From NCBI RefSeq assembly GCF_001544835.2, contig NZ_FCNX02000001.1, positions 186,001 through 250,000 of the forward strand: 64,000 bases of DNA, given 5' to 3'. Origin of the DNA: Caballeronia fortuita. GTDB lineage: Bacteria; Pseudomonadota; Gammaproteobacteria; Burkholderiales; Burkholderiaceae. Positions within the stretch are counted from its first letter, which is position 1. Every line of letters begins with the position of its first letter. A program made the translations under genes and the position numbers. Below, piece after piece: positions 35,001-44,740 of the stretch. The notes beneath the pieces are model-generated. The model was given only the letters and a program-made list of their open reading frames with translations. It had not been told where the DNA came from and made no database searches.

Positions 35001-36044
35001 ATGGCCTACGAAGCAGCGTCCGAGCGTTATTCGCAGATGCAATACCGCACTTGCGGCAAGAGCGGCCTGAAGCTGCCCGCGTTGTCGCTGGGCTTGTGGC
35101 ACAACTTCGGCGATAGCACGCCGATCTCCACGCAACGCGAAATTCTGCGCAGCGCGTTCGATCTTGGCATCACTCACTTCGATCTCGCCAACAACTACGG
35201 CCCGCCGTATGGCAGCGCCGAAACGAACTTTGGACGCATCTTCAAAGACGACTTCCGGCCCTATCGCGACGAATTGCTGATCTCGTCGAAAGCCGGCTGG
35301 GACATGTGGCCCGGTCCGTACGGCCAGGGCGGCGGCTCGCGTAAATACGTGCTCGCGAGCCTCGATCAGAGCCTGAAGCGCATGGGCCTCGATTACGTCG
35401 ACATCTTCTATTCGCATCGTTTCGACGCCGACACGCCGCTCGAAGAAACCGCCGGCGCGCTCGCGACCGCGGTGCATTCGGGCAAGGCGCTCTACGTCGG
35501 CATCTCGTCGTATTCCGCGACGAAAACGCGCGAAATGGCCAAGCTGCTCGCGGAGCACAAGGTGCCGCTGCTGATCCATCAGCCGTCGTACAACATGCTC
35601 AATCGCTGGATCGAAGAGGAATTGCTCGACACGCTCGACGACATCGGCGCGGGCAGCATCGCCTTCACGCCGCTCGCGCAGGGCCTGTTGACGAGCAAGT
35701 ACCTGAACGGCGTGCCGCAGGATGCGCGCGTGAACAAACCGGGCGGTGGCTCGCTCAAGCAGGAGCATTTGAGCGACGCCAACCTCGCGCACGTGCGCAA
35801 GCTCAACGAACTCGCGCAGAAGCGCGGTCAGAGCCTGGCGCAAATGGCGCTCGCGTGGGCGCTGCGCGGCGGCCGCGTGACCTCGGTGCTGATCGGCGCG
35901 AGCCGCGCGGAACAGGTCGCGGAAAACGTCGGCGCGCTGAAGAATCTGGAGTTCACGCAGGAAGAACTCGCGGAAATCGATCAGCACGCGCAGGAAGGCG
36001 GCATCAACCTGTGGGAAAAGCCTTCGACGGATCAGCGCATCTGA
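35001..36044 (+). CDS. Aldo/keto reductase, YghZ-like (L-glyceraldehyde 3-phosphate reductase)
   Basis: NADPH-dependent aldo/keto reductase of 347 aa. Seen: the catalytic Asp-Tyr pair in HFDLANNYGPPYGSAE, the Lys in ISSKAGWDMWPGPYG, and LIGASRAEQVAENV near the C-terminus for NADPH. The WPGPYG and the tail GINLWEKPS are characteristic of the YghZ/Gpr subgroup that reduces L-glyceraldehyde 3-phosphate and methylglyoxal. The frame is open far upstream; ATG 35001 fits the family start. Confidence 0.9.
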   Translation: MAYEAASERYSQMQYRTCGKSGLKLPALSLGLWHNFGDSTPISTQREILRSAFDLGITHFDLANNYGPPYGSAETNFGRIFKDDFRPYRDELLISSKAGWDMWPGPYGQGGGSRKYVLASLDQSLKRMGLDYVDIFYSHRFDADTPLEETAGALATAVHSGKALYVGISSYSATKTREMAKLLAEHKVPLLIHQPSYNMLNRWIEEELLDTLDDIGAGSIAFTPLAQGLLTSKYLNGVPQDARVNKPGGGSLKQEHLSDANLAHVRKLNELAQKRGQSLAQMALAWALRGGRVTSVLIGASRAEQVAENVGALKNLEFTQEELAEIDQHAQEGGINLWEKPSTDQRI

Positions 36045-36536
36045 CGCGCGCCCGAACCTGTCGCCGAAAGGGTATTTCGGGAAAGGCGCGGCATCCGTTG
36101 CTATCATGCGGGCTTGGCGGCTTTTCGGCAGCAAAGCGCGAAAATCGCCGACTCGCGACCGATTTCGCGCCAGTTTAATTGCCGATTTCGCTGCCCTTCC
36201 CGGCCCGCACGTTCGCCCACGAGGCGCGCGTGCGCGACGCTGCCGCACGGCGAGGCTCGGACCGCGAAACGACTATCGGGTTAAAATAGCCGATTGCGCC
36301 GGGCTGTCCTGTTTTTGCGCGATGTTCACGCGTGGCGCGGCGTGGAACGCTGTCATCGAATCGCGGGTTTCGGATCAATCGGCGACCATCACCATTCGAT
36401 CGTCCTGCTCGGGCAGCGCAGCGCCCTCGTTGCGCCCTATTAGCGCGCTTTATTCGACGCCGGCCTGGCGTGGCATCGGCCGCGAGCGTCAGAGCGTCAC
36501 CCGCTTTCGCACAGTTAGAGCACAGTTCAAGAAGCC
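36045..36536. other. Intergenic region before fpr
   Basis: No gene is credible in these 492 bp. A GGTTAAAATAG at about 36280-36290 could supply a -10 (TAAAAT) for fpr, giving a leader of about 240 nt. I see no strong terminator after the reductase gene. Confidence 0.35.
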
Positions 36537-37307
36537 ATGAGCAACCTTAATTCTCAAACCGTTCTGAGCGTCCATCACTGGACCGACACGCTTTTCAGTT
36601 TTACCTGCACCCGCGACAGCTCGTTCCGCTTCGAGAACGGCCAATTCACGATGGTAGGGCTCGAAGTCGAGGGCAAGCCGCTCCTGCGCGCTTATAGCCT
36701 TGCGAGCGCGAACTACGAAGAGCATCTCGAATTTCTGAGCATCAAGGTTCCCGACGGCCCGCTCACCTCGCGCCTGCAACACCTGAAAGTGGGCGATTCC
36801 GTGCTGATCGGCAAAAAGCCGACGGGCACGCTCGTCGCCGACAATCTGCTGCCCGGCAAGACGCTGTGGCTGCTGTCCACCGGCACGGGTCTCGCGCCGT
36901 TCATGTCGATCATCAAGGACCCGGACGTCTACGACCGTTACGAGAAGATCGTGCTGACGCATACGTGCCGTTTCGTCGACGAACTCGCGTACAAGGACTT
37001 CATCACCGAGCATTTGCCGGCGCACGAGCATATCGGCGAAATCGTGTCGGAAAAGCTCGTGTATTACCCGACCGTCACGCGCGAAGAATTCGCTAACCGC
37101 GGCCGGATCACCGATCTGATCGAAACGAAGAAGCTGTTCGCGGATCTTTCGGTCGAGCCGTTCTCGGTTGAAAACGATCGCGTGATGCTCTGCGGCAGCC
37201 CGCACATGCTGCGCGACACGCGCGAACTGCTCGACGCGATGGGCTTCCAGGAAGGCAGCAACAACCATCCGGGCCACTACGTCGTGGAAAAGGCGTTCGT
37301 CGGCTGA
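36537..37307 (+). CDS. fpr: Ferredoxin--NADP reductase
   Basis: FAD enzyme moving electrons between NADPH and ferredoxin or flavodoxin, 256 aa. Seen: FAD-binding RAYSLASANYEE, the NADP-binding STGTGLAPFMSI, and a C-terminal CGSPHMLRDTRELL with ending YVVEKAFVG, typical of the bacterial Fpr subclass. It is monocistronic and followed by a terminator. Confidence 0.95.
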   Translation: MSNLNSQTVLSVHHWTDTLFSFTCTRDSSFRFENGQFTMVGLEVEGKPLLRAYSLASANYEEHLEFLSIKVPDGPLTSRLQHLKVGDSVLIGKKPTGTLVADNLLPGKTLWLLSTGTGLAPFMSIIKDPDVYDRYEKIVLTHTCRFVDELAYKDFITEHLPAHEHIGEIVSEKLVYYPTVTREEFANRGRITDLIETKKLFADLSVEPFSVENDRVMLCGSPHMLRDTRELLDAMGFQEGSNNHPGHYVVEKAFVG

Positions 37308-37335
37308 TCGATTGAGACGGCGCGTTCGCATAAAT

Positions 37336-37361
37336 CGGAGCTTCGCGCTCCGGTTTTTTTT
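37336..37361 (+). terminator. Terminator of fpr
   Basis: CGGAGC (37336-37341) pairs with GCTCCG (37347-37352) around TTCGC, followed by a run of eight T. The rest of the 345-bp gap to the histidine kinase contains only a TATAAT at 37501-37506 without a clear -35. Confidence 0.8.
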
Positions 37362-37652
37362 CGTCTGCGCGAGAAGGGGCGCGCGCAAGCCGCTGTTACA
37401 AATCGGATGGTAACGGTAGGTGTTTTTCTTACGCATTGTGTGCGTCCGACTTGCCAAGCGACATGAGGTTCGCCTGCCGAAGCCCCGCCAGACATGGATT
37501 TATAATAATTTTGAGATATCATGCGTTTACTTTTCGATGGCGCATGACGTGAGCAAAGTCCGTCGTCGATGTTACAGAGTGTAAATTCAGTTACGCCGCT
37601 CGTGAGACAACCGAGGACGTAGCTCCAGTTGCGCTCAAAGCGAGGATAGTGA

Positions 37653-38525
37653 ATGAATCCGTCGGCCACGATCACGCTCGATGAGAGCCCGATTCGCCGC
37701 GCCCCGTTGCGCGGGGTTCCGTCACCGGCGCCGGAATGCTCCGGCGAGCCGTTCGCCTCACCCTGGTCGGCGCTGATCGACGCCAAGCTCAACGGCGATC
37801 GGCAGATTCAGCGTCTTACCGCGCGCGTGCAGGAACTCGCCGCGCTGCTCGCCGCGACCGAAGAACGTGCGCGCCGGGCGCTCGCGCAGGATCTCCACGA
37901 CGAAACCGGCGCGGCGCTTACCGTTGTCAATCTCGCGCTCGCACGCGCCGAACACTGGATTCCCGCCGATGCGCCCGCCGCGCTTGGCGATGCGCTACAT
38001 CAGGCGCGTGCCGCGCTCGCGGATGTCTGCGAGACGAGTCATCGAATCGTCGAAGGGTTGCAGACGCCTGCGTTCGACGCGGGTTTCGCCGCCGCGCTCG
38101 CGGAATGGATCGCGAGTTTCGGCACGCGTTCTGCGATCGCCGTCGACTTTTCCTGTTCCACCGATGCGCGTCTGGACCGCATGTCGCACGACATGTCGCT
38201 CGCGCTCTTTCGCGTGATGCAAGAGGCGCTCGGTAACGTCGCGCGCCACGCGCAGGCCGCGCACGCGCGCGTGTCCGTTTCCACCGATGCTCAAGGCGTG
38301 CTCCTGCTCGTGGAGGACGACGGCGTCGGAATTGGCGCGGCGGCGCGTCGCAAGAGCGGACGTTTCGGCTTGTCGGGCATGCGCGCGCGCTGCGAGGCGC
38401 TCGGCGGCAATGTGCGCGTCGCGGCGGCGAAGCCCGCCGGAACCAACGTGCGCGCGCGTCTGCCGTGGGCTGCGGCGCGTCCCGGCCTGTTCGCCTCCGG
38501 CGTGCCGCACCTGTTCAGCGCCTGA
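37653..38525 (+). CDS. Soluble NarX/UhpB-type sensor histidine kinase
   Basis: A 290-aa kinase of the HisKA_3 group. The phospho-acceptor is in RRALAQDLHDETGAAL; the N box is EALGNVARHAQ, and ATP-binding motifs follow as EDDGVGIG and GRFGLSGMRARCEALGG. No membrane helix, HAMP, PAS or GAF domain is visible. The N-terminal 70 residues are Pro-rich and then coiled-coil (QIQRLTARVQELAALLAATEE), so the signal is unknown and may be cytoplasmic or come through a partner. The cognate regulator starts 11 bases downstream. Confidence 0.88.
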   Translation: MNPSATITLDESPIRRAPLRGVPSPAPECSGEPFASPWSALIDAKLNGDRQIQRLTARVQELAALLAATEERARRALAQDLHDETGAALTVVNLALARAEHWIPADAPAALGDALHQARAALADVCETSHRIVEGLQTPAFDAGFAAALAEWIASFGTRSAIAVDFSCSTDARLDRMSHDMSLALFRVMQEALGNVARHAQAAHARVSVSTDAQGVLLLVEDDGVGIGAAARRKSGRFGLSGMRARCEALGGNVRVAAAKPAGTNVRARLPWAAARPGLFASGVPHLFSA

Positions 38526-38536
38526 GGCCGCGAGCG

Positions 38537-39190
38537 ATGCTCAAAATCCTGCTCGCCGACGATCACGCCATCGTGCGCCGGGGCGTCGCGCAATTGCTGC
38601 TCGAGCGCGGCGTCGCGTCGGAGGTATCGGAAGCGGAAACCGGCGTGCAGGCGCTTACGCTCGCCGCCCGCCGTCCGCTCGATGTCGCGTTGCTCGATAT
38701 CTCGTTGCCCGATGTCAACGGCCTCGACGTGCTGAAGCGTCTCAAGCGCGAGAGTCCGCGTCTGCCGGTGCTGATGTTTTCGATGTATCGCGAAGATCAA
38801 TACGCGGTGCGCGCGCTGAAGGCGGGCGCGTCGGGCTATCTCTCGAAGACGGCGGATCCGGCGCTGATGATCGGCGCAATTCAGCAAGTGGCCGCCGGCC
38901 GCAAGTACGTGAGCGCGGAAATGGCCGAGGCGCTCGCGACGTACGTCTCGCTCGACACGGACCGATTGCCGCACGAAAAGCTTTCGGATCGCGAATATCA
39001 GACGCTTTGCATGCTGGCGTCGGGAAAGCGACTCACGGACATCGCGCACGCTTTATCTCTTTCAGTTAAAACTGTGAGCGTTTATCGCGCGCGGTTGCTG
39101 GAGAAGATGAAGCTCGCGAACAATGCCGAGCTAACATTCTACGTGATGAGCAACCGTCTCGTCGACATGAATCCCGCCATCGCCGGCTAG
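38537..39190 (+). CDS. NarL/FixJ-family response regulator
   Basis: Partner of the kinase just upstream, 217 aa. The receiver domain has the acidic pair in LLADDHAIVRRG, phospho-acceptor Asp in VALLDISLPDVNGL and Lys in GYLSKTADP. A LuxR-type helix-turn-helix follows: LSDREYQTLCMLASGKRLTDIAHALSLSVKTVSVYRARLLEKM. The tail extends beyond the domain by about 20 residues. Targets are not known; an inverted repeat lies three bases past its stop. Confidence 0.92.
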   Translation: MLKILLADDHAIVRRGVAQLLLERGVASEVSEAETGVQALTLAARRPLDVALLDISLPDVNGLDVLKRLKRESPRLPVLMFSMYREDQYAVRALKAGASGYLSKTADPALMIGAIQQVAAGRKYVSAEMAEALATYVSLDTDRLPHEKLSDREYQTLCMLASGKRLTDIAHALSLSVKTVSVYRARLLEKMKLANNAELTFYVMSNRLVDMNPAIAG

Positions 39191-39192
39191 TT

Positions 39193-39214
39193 ATTTATCT
39201 TGTGTAAGATAAAT
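39193..39214. repeat. Perfect 9-bp inverted repeat
   Basis: ATTTATCTT (39193-39201), GTGT, AAGATAAAT (39206-39214) is an AT-rich palindrome between the response-regulator gene and the permease gene. It could be a weak terminator or an operator; no T-run follows. Confidence 0.5.
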
Positions 39215-39347
39215 ACGGCCGGATCGTAAAAAATCGCCGCAAGAGTGCGTTACTTATCCAGCGATAGGCCATTCTCGAGTCTCCGATAAAATTGCGGGTT
39301 TTCCCGCAGCAGGGGCGCCCGCGCGCGCCAGAAGGAGACTCATCGCA

Positions 39348-40778
39348 ATGTCGTTGTTCCGCAAGAAAAACATCGAGCACATGCTGGCCGGCGCGCACAG
39401 CACGTCGCTCAAGAAGACGCTCGGCGCTCTCGATCTGACGTTCCTCGGGATCGGCGCCATCATCGGCACGGGGATTTTCGTGCTGACCGGCACCGGCGCC
39501 GTTCAGGCCGGCCCGGCGCTCATGGTTTCATTCATCGTCGCGGCGATCGCGTGCTGTTTCGCCGCTCTCGCCTACGCCGAATTTTCATCGACGATTCCCG
39601 TCGCCGGTTCCATCTACGCGTATTCGTACGCGACGCTCGGCGAGCTCGCCGCGTGGGTCATCGGCTGGGATCTGATGCTCGAATACGGGCTCGCGACGTC
39701 CGCCGTGTCGGTCGGCTGGTCGGGCTATCTGCAATCGCTGCTCGCGGGCTTCGGCATTTCGCTGCCGACGGCGCTCACTGCCGCGCCGGGCGCGCTGCCC
39801 GGCCACGTCACGTTCTTCAACCTGCCCGCGTTCCTCGTGATGATGGCGATCACGTCGCTGCTGTCGGTCGGCGTGAAGGAATCGACGCGCGTGAACAACA
39901 TCATGGTCGGGATCAAGGTGACCGTCGTGCTGCTCGTGATCGCAGTCGGCGTGTTCCACGTCAAGCCGGCGAACTGGCATCCGTTCATGCCGAACGGCTG
40001 GTCCGGCGTGTTCGGCGCGGCGGCGGTGATGTTCTTCGCGTTCATCGGTTTCGATTCGGTGTCGTCGGCTGCGGAGGAAGTGAAGAATCCGAAGCGCGAT
40101 CTGCCGATCGGCATCATTTCGTCGCTCGCGGTGTGCGCGGTGCTGTACGTGGCGGTCGCGGCCGTCGTGACCGGCATCGTGCCGGCGGCGCAGTTCGCGA
40201 ACAATCCGCATCCGGTGTCGTTCGCGCTGCAGGTCGCGGGACAAAACTGGGTCGCGGGCTTCATCGATCTGGGCGCAGTGCTCGGCATGCTCACCGTGAT
40301 TCTCGTGATGAGCTATGGCCAGACGCGCATCATCTACGCGATGTCGCGCGACGGCCTCCTGCCCGCGCGGCTTTCGAAAGTGCATCCGCGCTACGCGACG
40401 CCGTTCCTCACGACGTGGATCGTCGGCATCTTCTTCGGCCTGATCGGCGCGCTCGTGCCGCTCAACGTGCTTGCCGAGCTGATCAACATCGGCACGCTCG
40501 CCGCGTTCTCGATGGTTTCCATCGCCGTGCTGATCCTGCGCCGCACGCATCCGGACCTGCCGCGCGCGTTCCGTTGCCCGGGCGTGCCGGTCGTGCCGGT
40601 ACTCGCGGTGGCGTCGTGCCTGTTCCTGATGATGAACCTTCAGCCGATGACGTGGATCGCGTTCGCGGTGTGGCTCGTGATCGGCCTCGCGATCTACTTC
40701 GTGTATTCGCGCCGCCATTCCGTGCTCGGGCGCGCGCCGCTCGAAGCGCGTGAGCAGCGCGAAACCGTGACGCACTGA
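39348..40778 (+). CDS. APC-family amino-acid permease
   Basis: Twelve-helix amino-acid transporter, 476 aa, of the cationic amino-acid/YfnA group. The first helix carries LDLTFLGIGAIIGTGIFVLTG, the substrate and sodium-site signature of APC carriers. FFAFIGFDSVSSAAEEVKNPKRDLP and GQTRIIYAMSRDGLLP are further family marks. It has its own leader and terminator. The specific substrate cannot be told. Confidence 0.9.
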   Translation: MSLFRKKNIEHMLAGAHSTSLKKTLGALDLTFLGIGAIIGTGIFVLTGTGAVQAGPALMVSFIVAAIACCFAALAYAEFSSTIPVAGSIYAYSYATLGELAAWVIGWDLMLEYGLATSAVSVGWSGYLQSLLAGFGISLPTALTAAPGALPGHVTFFNLPAFLVMMAITSLLSVGVKESTRVNNIMVGIKVTVVLLVIAVGVFHVKPANWHPFMPNGWSGVFGAAAVMFFAFIGFDSVSSAAEEVKNPKRDLPIGIISSLAVCAVLYVAVAAVVTGIVPAAQFANNPHPVSFALQVAGQNWVAGFIDLGAVLGMLTVILVMSYGQTRIIYAMSRDGLLPARLSKVHPRYATPFLTTWIVGIFFGLIGALVPLNVLAELINIGTLAAFSMVSIAVLILRRTHPDLPRAFRCPGVPVVPVLAVASCLFLMMNLQPMTWIAFAVWLVIGLAIYFVYSRRHSVLGRAPLEAREQRETVTH

Positions 40779-40798
40779 ACGCGTTCTTCTTACGCCGA

Positions 40799-40830
40799 AG
40801 CGCCGCCCCCGAGGCGGCGCTTTGCTTTTG
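40799..40830 (+). terminator. Terminator of the permease gene
   Basis: AGCGCCGCC (40799-40807) and GGCGGCGCT (40813-40821) form a 9-bp stem followed by TTGCTTTTG. Confidence 0.7.
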
Positions 40831-41003
40831 CAGCCGATCAACCGCGACTTTGGGACGGACGTTCGCGCGGATAGCGACGCCCGCCGTTTTGTGTTTTACT
40901 CATTGGCACAATCACATAACACCCATTCCGGCTGAACGCTCGCGGCGGCAGATGGCAGGTGCGTGGCGTGAAGCTGGTTCCATCCCCGAAGGAGACAGTG
41001 AAA

Positions 41004-41480
41004 ATGGCGCTCAGCATCAGCCTGACGGTCAACGGGAAGCCCGTGACCGCCACCGTCGAACCGCATCTTCTGCTCGTCCAGTTTCTCCGCGATCAACTCA
41101 GGCTCACCGGCACGCATATCGGCTGCGATACCGCGCAATGCGGCGCGTGCACCGTCCATCTCGACGGCCGCGCGATCAAGTCGTGCAACATCCTCGCCGC
41201 GCAGGCGGACGGCATGGACGTGACGACGATCGAAGGCATGGCGAAAGACGGCCAGCTTCATCCGATGCAGGCGGCCTTCAAGGAGTGTCATGGCCTGCAA
41301 TGCGGTTTCTGCACGCCGGGCATGGTGATGAGCGCGAGCGCGCTGGCGGCGCAATCGCCGAATCTCTCGGAAGAAGACGTGCGCGAGCAGCTCGACGGCA
41401 ATTTGTGCCGCTGCACGGGCTATCACAACATCGTCAAGGCGGTTTTGCAGGGCGCGCAGAACATGAAAGCCGGCGCCTGA
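41004..41480 (+). CDS. Molybdenum hydroxylase, [2Fe-2S] subunit (CoxS type)
   Basis: Small iron-sulfur subunit (158 aa) that carries electrons from the molybdenum site to FAD. Both cluster motifs are complete: the plant-type [15 protein letters not shown] and the alpha-helical CGFCTPGM with [11 protein letters not shown]. The start is ATG 41004, nine bases after GGAG; a GTG at 40998 is too close to it. It heads a seven-gene operon S-L-M-D-E-G-XdhC. Confidence 0.95.
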   Translation: MALSISLTVNGKPVTATVEPHLLLVQFLRDQLRLTGTHIGCDTAQCGACTVHLDGRAIKSCNILAAQADGMDVTTIEGMAKDGQLHPMQAAFKECHGLQCGFCTPGMVMSASALAAQSPNLSEEDVREQLDGNLCRCTGYHNIVKAVLQGAQNMKAGA

Positions 41481-41538
41481 TTCCGCGTCAGTCCACATTC
41501 CCACACGATGTATCGCGCCTTTCACCAAGGAGACCGCG

Positions 41539-43920
41539 ATGAATGCCCCTGAGCAACAGAAACTGATCGGCGCCGGTGTGAAACGCAAGGAAGACTATCG
41601 ATTCCTGACGGGCGCGGGCCAGTACACCGACGACGTCGTCATGCCGCAGCAAAGCTACGGCGTGTTCCTGCGCTCGCCGCACGCGCACGCGAAGATCGCG
41701 CGCATCGACACCGCGGCGGCGCTGAAGTCGCCGGGCGTGATCGGCATTTTCACCGGCAAGGATATGGCCGGGGAGAACGTCGGCGGACTGCCGTGCGGCT
41801 GGCTCATCCACAGCACGGACGGCTCGCCGATGCACGAGCCGCCGCATCCCGTCATCGCGCACGACAAGGTGCTGCATGTGGGCGATCAGGTCGCGCTCGT
41901 CGTCGCGGAATCGGTGAAAGAGGCAAAGGACGCGCTCGAACTCATCGAAGTCGATTACGACGAACTGCCTGCAACCGTCGATACCGCGAGCGCCTCCGAC
42001 GCCGGCCAGCCGCTCGTGCACGACAGCGTGCCGAACAACGTCTGCTATAACTGGGGCCACGGCGACAAGGCCGCGACCGACGCCGCATTCGCGAAAGCCG
42101 CGCACGTCACGACGCTCGATATCGTGAACCAGCGCCTCGTGCCGAACGCGATCGAGCCGCGCGCCGTCAACGCGAGCTATTCGAAGCACGACGAGAGCTA
42201 TACGGTCTACGTCGCGAATCAGAATCCGCATGTCGAACGTCTTTTGATGGCGGCGTTCGTGCTGTCGCTGCCGGAGTCGAAGCTGCGCGTGATCGCGCCG
42301 GATGTCGGCGGCGGCTTCGGCTCGAAGATCTTCCTGTATCCGGAAGATGTCGCGCTGACGTGGGCATCGAAGAAAGTCGGGCGTCCGATCAAGTGGGCAG
42401 CCGAGCGCTCCGAAGCCTTTCTCTCCGATGCGCACGGCCGCGATCACGTGACCAAAGCCGAACTCGCGCTCGACAACGACGGCAAGTTCCTCGCCATGCG
42501 CGTGCACACGACGGCGAACATGGGTGCCTATCTGTCGACGTTCGCATCGTCGATCCCGACCGTGCTCTACGCGACGCTGCTCGCCGGCCAGTACACGACG
42601 CCCGCGATCTACGCCGAAGTCAAAGCGGTCTTCACGAACACCGTGCCCGTCGATGCCTATCGCGGCGCGGGCCGTCCGGAAGCGACGTATGTCGTCGAGC
42701 GGCTCGTCGAAACGGCGGCGCGCGAGATGAACATCGATCCGGTCGAGTTGCGGCGGCGCAATTTCATCCGCGAGTTTCCGTATGCGACGCCGGTCGGTCT
42801 CACCTACGACACCGGCGATTACGACGCGTGCCTGAATCGCGCGCTGGAACTCGCGGACGTCGCGGGCTTCGCAAAACGCCGCGACGAATCGAAGCAGAAG
42901 GGCAAGCTGCGCGGCATCGGCTACTCGTGCTACATCGAGGCGTGCGGGCTCGCGCCGTCGAACGTGGCGGGTGCGCTCGGCGCGCGCGCGGGTCTCTTCG
43001 AAGCGGGCGAAGTGCGCGTGCATCCGACCGGCTCGGTCACCGTCTTCACAGGCTCGCACAGTCACGGCCAGGGGCACGAAACGACCTTCGCGCAAGTGGT
43101 CGCGGACCGGCTCGGCATCGCGATCGAAAACGTCGAAGTCATTCACGGCGATACCGGGCGTATTCCGTTCGGCATGGGCACGTATGGATCGCGGTCGATC
43201 TCCGTCGGCGGCTCGGCGATCATGAAGGCGCTCGACAAGGTCGAAGCGAAGGCGAAGAAAATCGCCGCGCATCTGCTGGAAGCGTCGGCGGAGGACATCG
43301 AGTTCAAGAACGGCGTGTTCAGCGTCGTGGGCACGGACCGCACGAAGAGCTTCGTCGACGTATCGCTCGCCGCTTACGTGCCGCACAACTTCCCGCTCGA
43401 AACGATGGAGCCGGGCCTCAACGAAAACGCGTTCTACGATCCGACCAACTTCACCTATCCGTCGGGCGCGTACGTGTGCGAAGTCGAAGTCGATCAGGAC
43501 ACCGGCGAAACGCGCATCCAGAAGTTCACCGCCGTCGATGACTTCGGCAACGTCATCAACCCGATGATCGTCGAAGGGCAAGTGCATGGCGGGCTCGGGC
43601 AAGGCATCGGCCAGGCGATGCTCGAACGCTGCGTGTACGACGACAGCACCGGCCAGTTGCTCTCCGGCTCGTACATGGATTACGCGATGCCGCACGCGAG
43701 CGACCTGCCGAGCTTCACGGTGGAGACCGCGAAGGGCACGCCATGCACGCACAATCCGCTCGGCGTGAAGGGCTGCGGCGAAGCGGGCGCGATCGGTTCG
43801 CCGCCGGCTGTCATCAACGCGATTCTCGATGCGCTGGCACCGCTCGGCGTGAAGGATTTGCAGATGCCCGCGACGCCGCATCGCGTGTGGACCGCCATGC
43901 AGAACGCTCAACGCGCCTGA
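41539..43920 (+). CDS. Molybdenum hydroxylase, large catalytic subunit (form II CoxL type)
   Basis: Binds the molybdopterin cytosine dinucleotide cofactor and hydroxylates the substrate; 793 aa. Seen: [13 protein letters not shown] at the start, DVGGGFGSK, and the active-site loop AYRGAGR. True aerobic CO dehydrogenase (form I) has AYxCSFR there, so this is a form II protein and probably not a CO oxidiser. The catalytic Glu region [15 protein letters not shown] is intact near the end. The substrate is unknown (an aldehyde or N-heterocycle is typical). Confidence 0.93.
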   Translation: MNAPEQQKLIGAGVKRKEDYRFLTGAGQYTDDVVMPQQSYGVFLRSPHAHAKIARIDTAAALKSPGVIGIFTGKDMAGENVGGLPCGWLIHSTDGSPMHEPPHPVIAHDKVLHVGDQVALVVAESVKEAKDALELIEVDYDELPATVDTASASDAGQPLVHDSVPNNVCYNWGHGDKAATDAAFAKAAHVTTLDIVNQRLVPNAIEPRAVNASYSKHDESYTVYVANQNPHVERLLMAAFVLSLPESKLRVIAPDVGGGFGSKIFLYPEDVALTWASKKVGRPIKWAAERSEAFLSDAHGRDHVTKAELALDNDGKFLAMRVHTTANMGAYLSTFASSIPTVLYATLLAGQYTTPAIYAEVKAVFTNTVPVDAYRGAGRPEATYVVERLVETAAREMNIDPVELRRRNFIREFPYATPVGLTYDTGDYDACLNRALELADVAGFAKRRDESKQKGKLRGIGYSCYIEACGLAPSNVAGALGARAGLFEAGEVRVHPTGSVTVFTGSHSHGQGHETTFAQVVADRLGIAIENVEVIHGDTGRIPFGMGTYGSRSISVGGSAIMKALDKVEAKAKKIAAHLLEASAEDIEFKNGVFSVVGTDRTKSFVDVSLAAYVPHNFPLETMEPGLNENAFYDPTNFTYPSGAYVCEVEVDQDTGETRIQKFTAVDDFGNVINPMIVEGQVHGGLGQGIGQAMLERCVYDDSTGQLLSGSYMDYAMPHASDLPSFTVETAKGTPCTHNPLGVKGCGEAGAIGSPPAVINAILDALAPLGVKDLQMPATPHRVWTAMQNAQRA

Positions 43921-43933
43921 GGAGGCCGACGAC

Positions 43934-44734
43934 ATGTACTCATTCGACTATCAGAAAGCCGACGAAGCGAAAGCGGCCGTCGCGGCGTTGAGCGCGAACG
44001 GCGACGCCAAGTTCCTCGCGGGCGGGCAAAGCCTCTTGCCGACGATGCGCCTGCGTCTTGCGCAACCATCGGCGCTCGTGGACGTGACGCGCATCGCGTC
44101 GATGAAAAACGTCACGCTCGATGGCGACAAGCTCACGATCGGCGGCGCGGTGTCTCATGCGGCGGTCGCATCGAACGCCGATGTGCAGCGCGCGCTGCCG
44201 GCTCTCGCGGATCTCGCGAGCCGCATCGGCGACAGGCAGGTGCGCGAGCGCGGCACGATCGGCGGTTCGCTCGCCAACGACGATCCGGCGGCGTGCTATC
44301 CAAGCGCCGTGCTCGCGCTGAACGCGACGGTCGTGACGGACAGACGGCGCATCGCGGCGGACGACTTTTTCATCGACATGTACACGACCGCGCTCGAACC
44401 CGACGAACTCATCACGGCGGTCGAGTTTCCGCTGGCCGAGCGCGCGGGTTACGAGAAGTTTCGCAATCCCGCGTCGCACTTCGCGCTCGTCGGCGTGTTC
44501 GTCGCGAAGTTCAAGGACGGCGTGCGAGTTGGTGTGACGGGCGCGGCGCCTTCCGTGTTCCGTCCGGCCGATCTCGAAGCGGCGCTGTCCAAGGACTTCT
44601 CGGTGGCATCGGCGCGCGGCGTGAAGATCGCGCCCGACGAACTGAACTCGGACATGCACGCGAGCGCCGAATATCGCGCGCATCTGATTCCGGTGCTCGC
44701 CGGCCGCGCGATCGAGCGCGCGATGTCGTTGTAG
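43934..44734 (+). CDS. Molybdenum hydroxylase, FAD subunit (CoxM type)
   Basis: Medium subunit (266 aa) passing electrons from the iron-sulfur clusters to FAD and an acceptor. Both FAD-binding loops are visible: AGGQSLLPTMRLRL and RERGTIGGSLANDDPAA. CoxM C-terminal features follow (KFRNPASHFALV). It starts 13 bases after the large subunit with GGAGG upstream. Confidence 0.95.
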   Translation: MYSFDYQKADEAKAAVAALSANGDAKFLAGGQSLLPTMRLRLAQPSALVDVTRIASMKNVTLDGDKLTIGGAVSHAAVASNADVQRALPALADLASRIGDRQVRERGTIGGSLANDDPAACYPSAVLALNATVVTDRRRIAADDFFIDMYTTALEPDELITAVEFPLAERAGYEKFRNPASHFALVGVFVAKFKDGVRVGVTGAAPSVFRPADLEAALSKDFSVASARGVKIAPDELNSDMHASAEYRAHLIPVLAGRAIERAMSL

Positions 44735-44740
44735 CCCGCG

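Noticed and set aside
40895..40925. Sigma-54 promoter (TTGGCAC) upstream of the Cox operon
   Set aside because: The -24 half looks right but no GC follows at the required distance.
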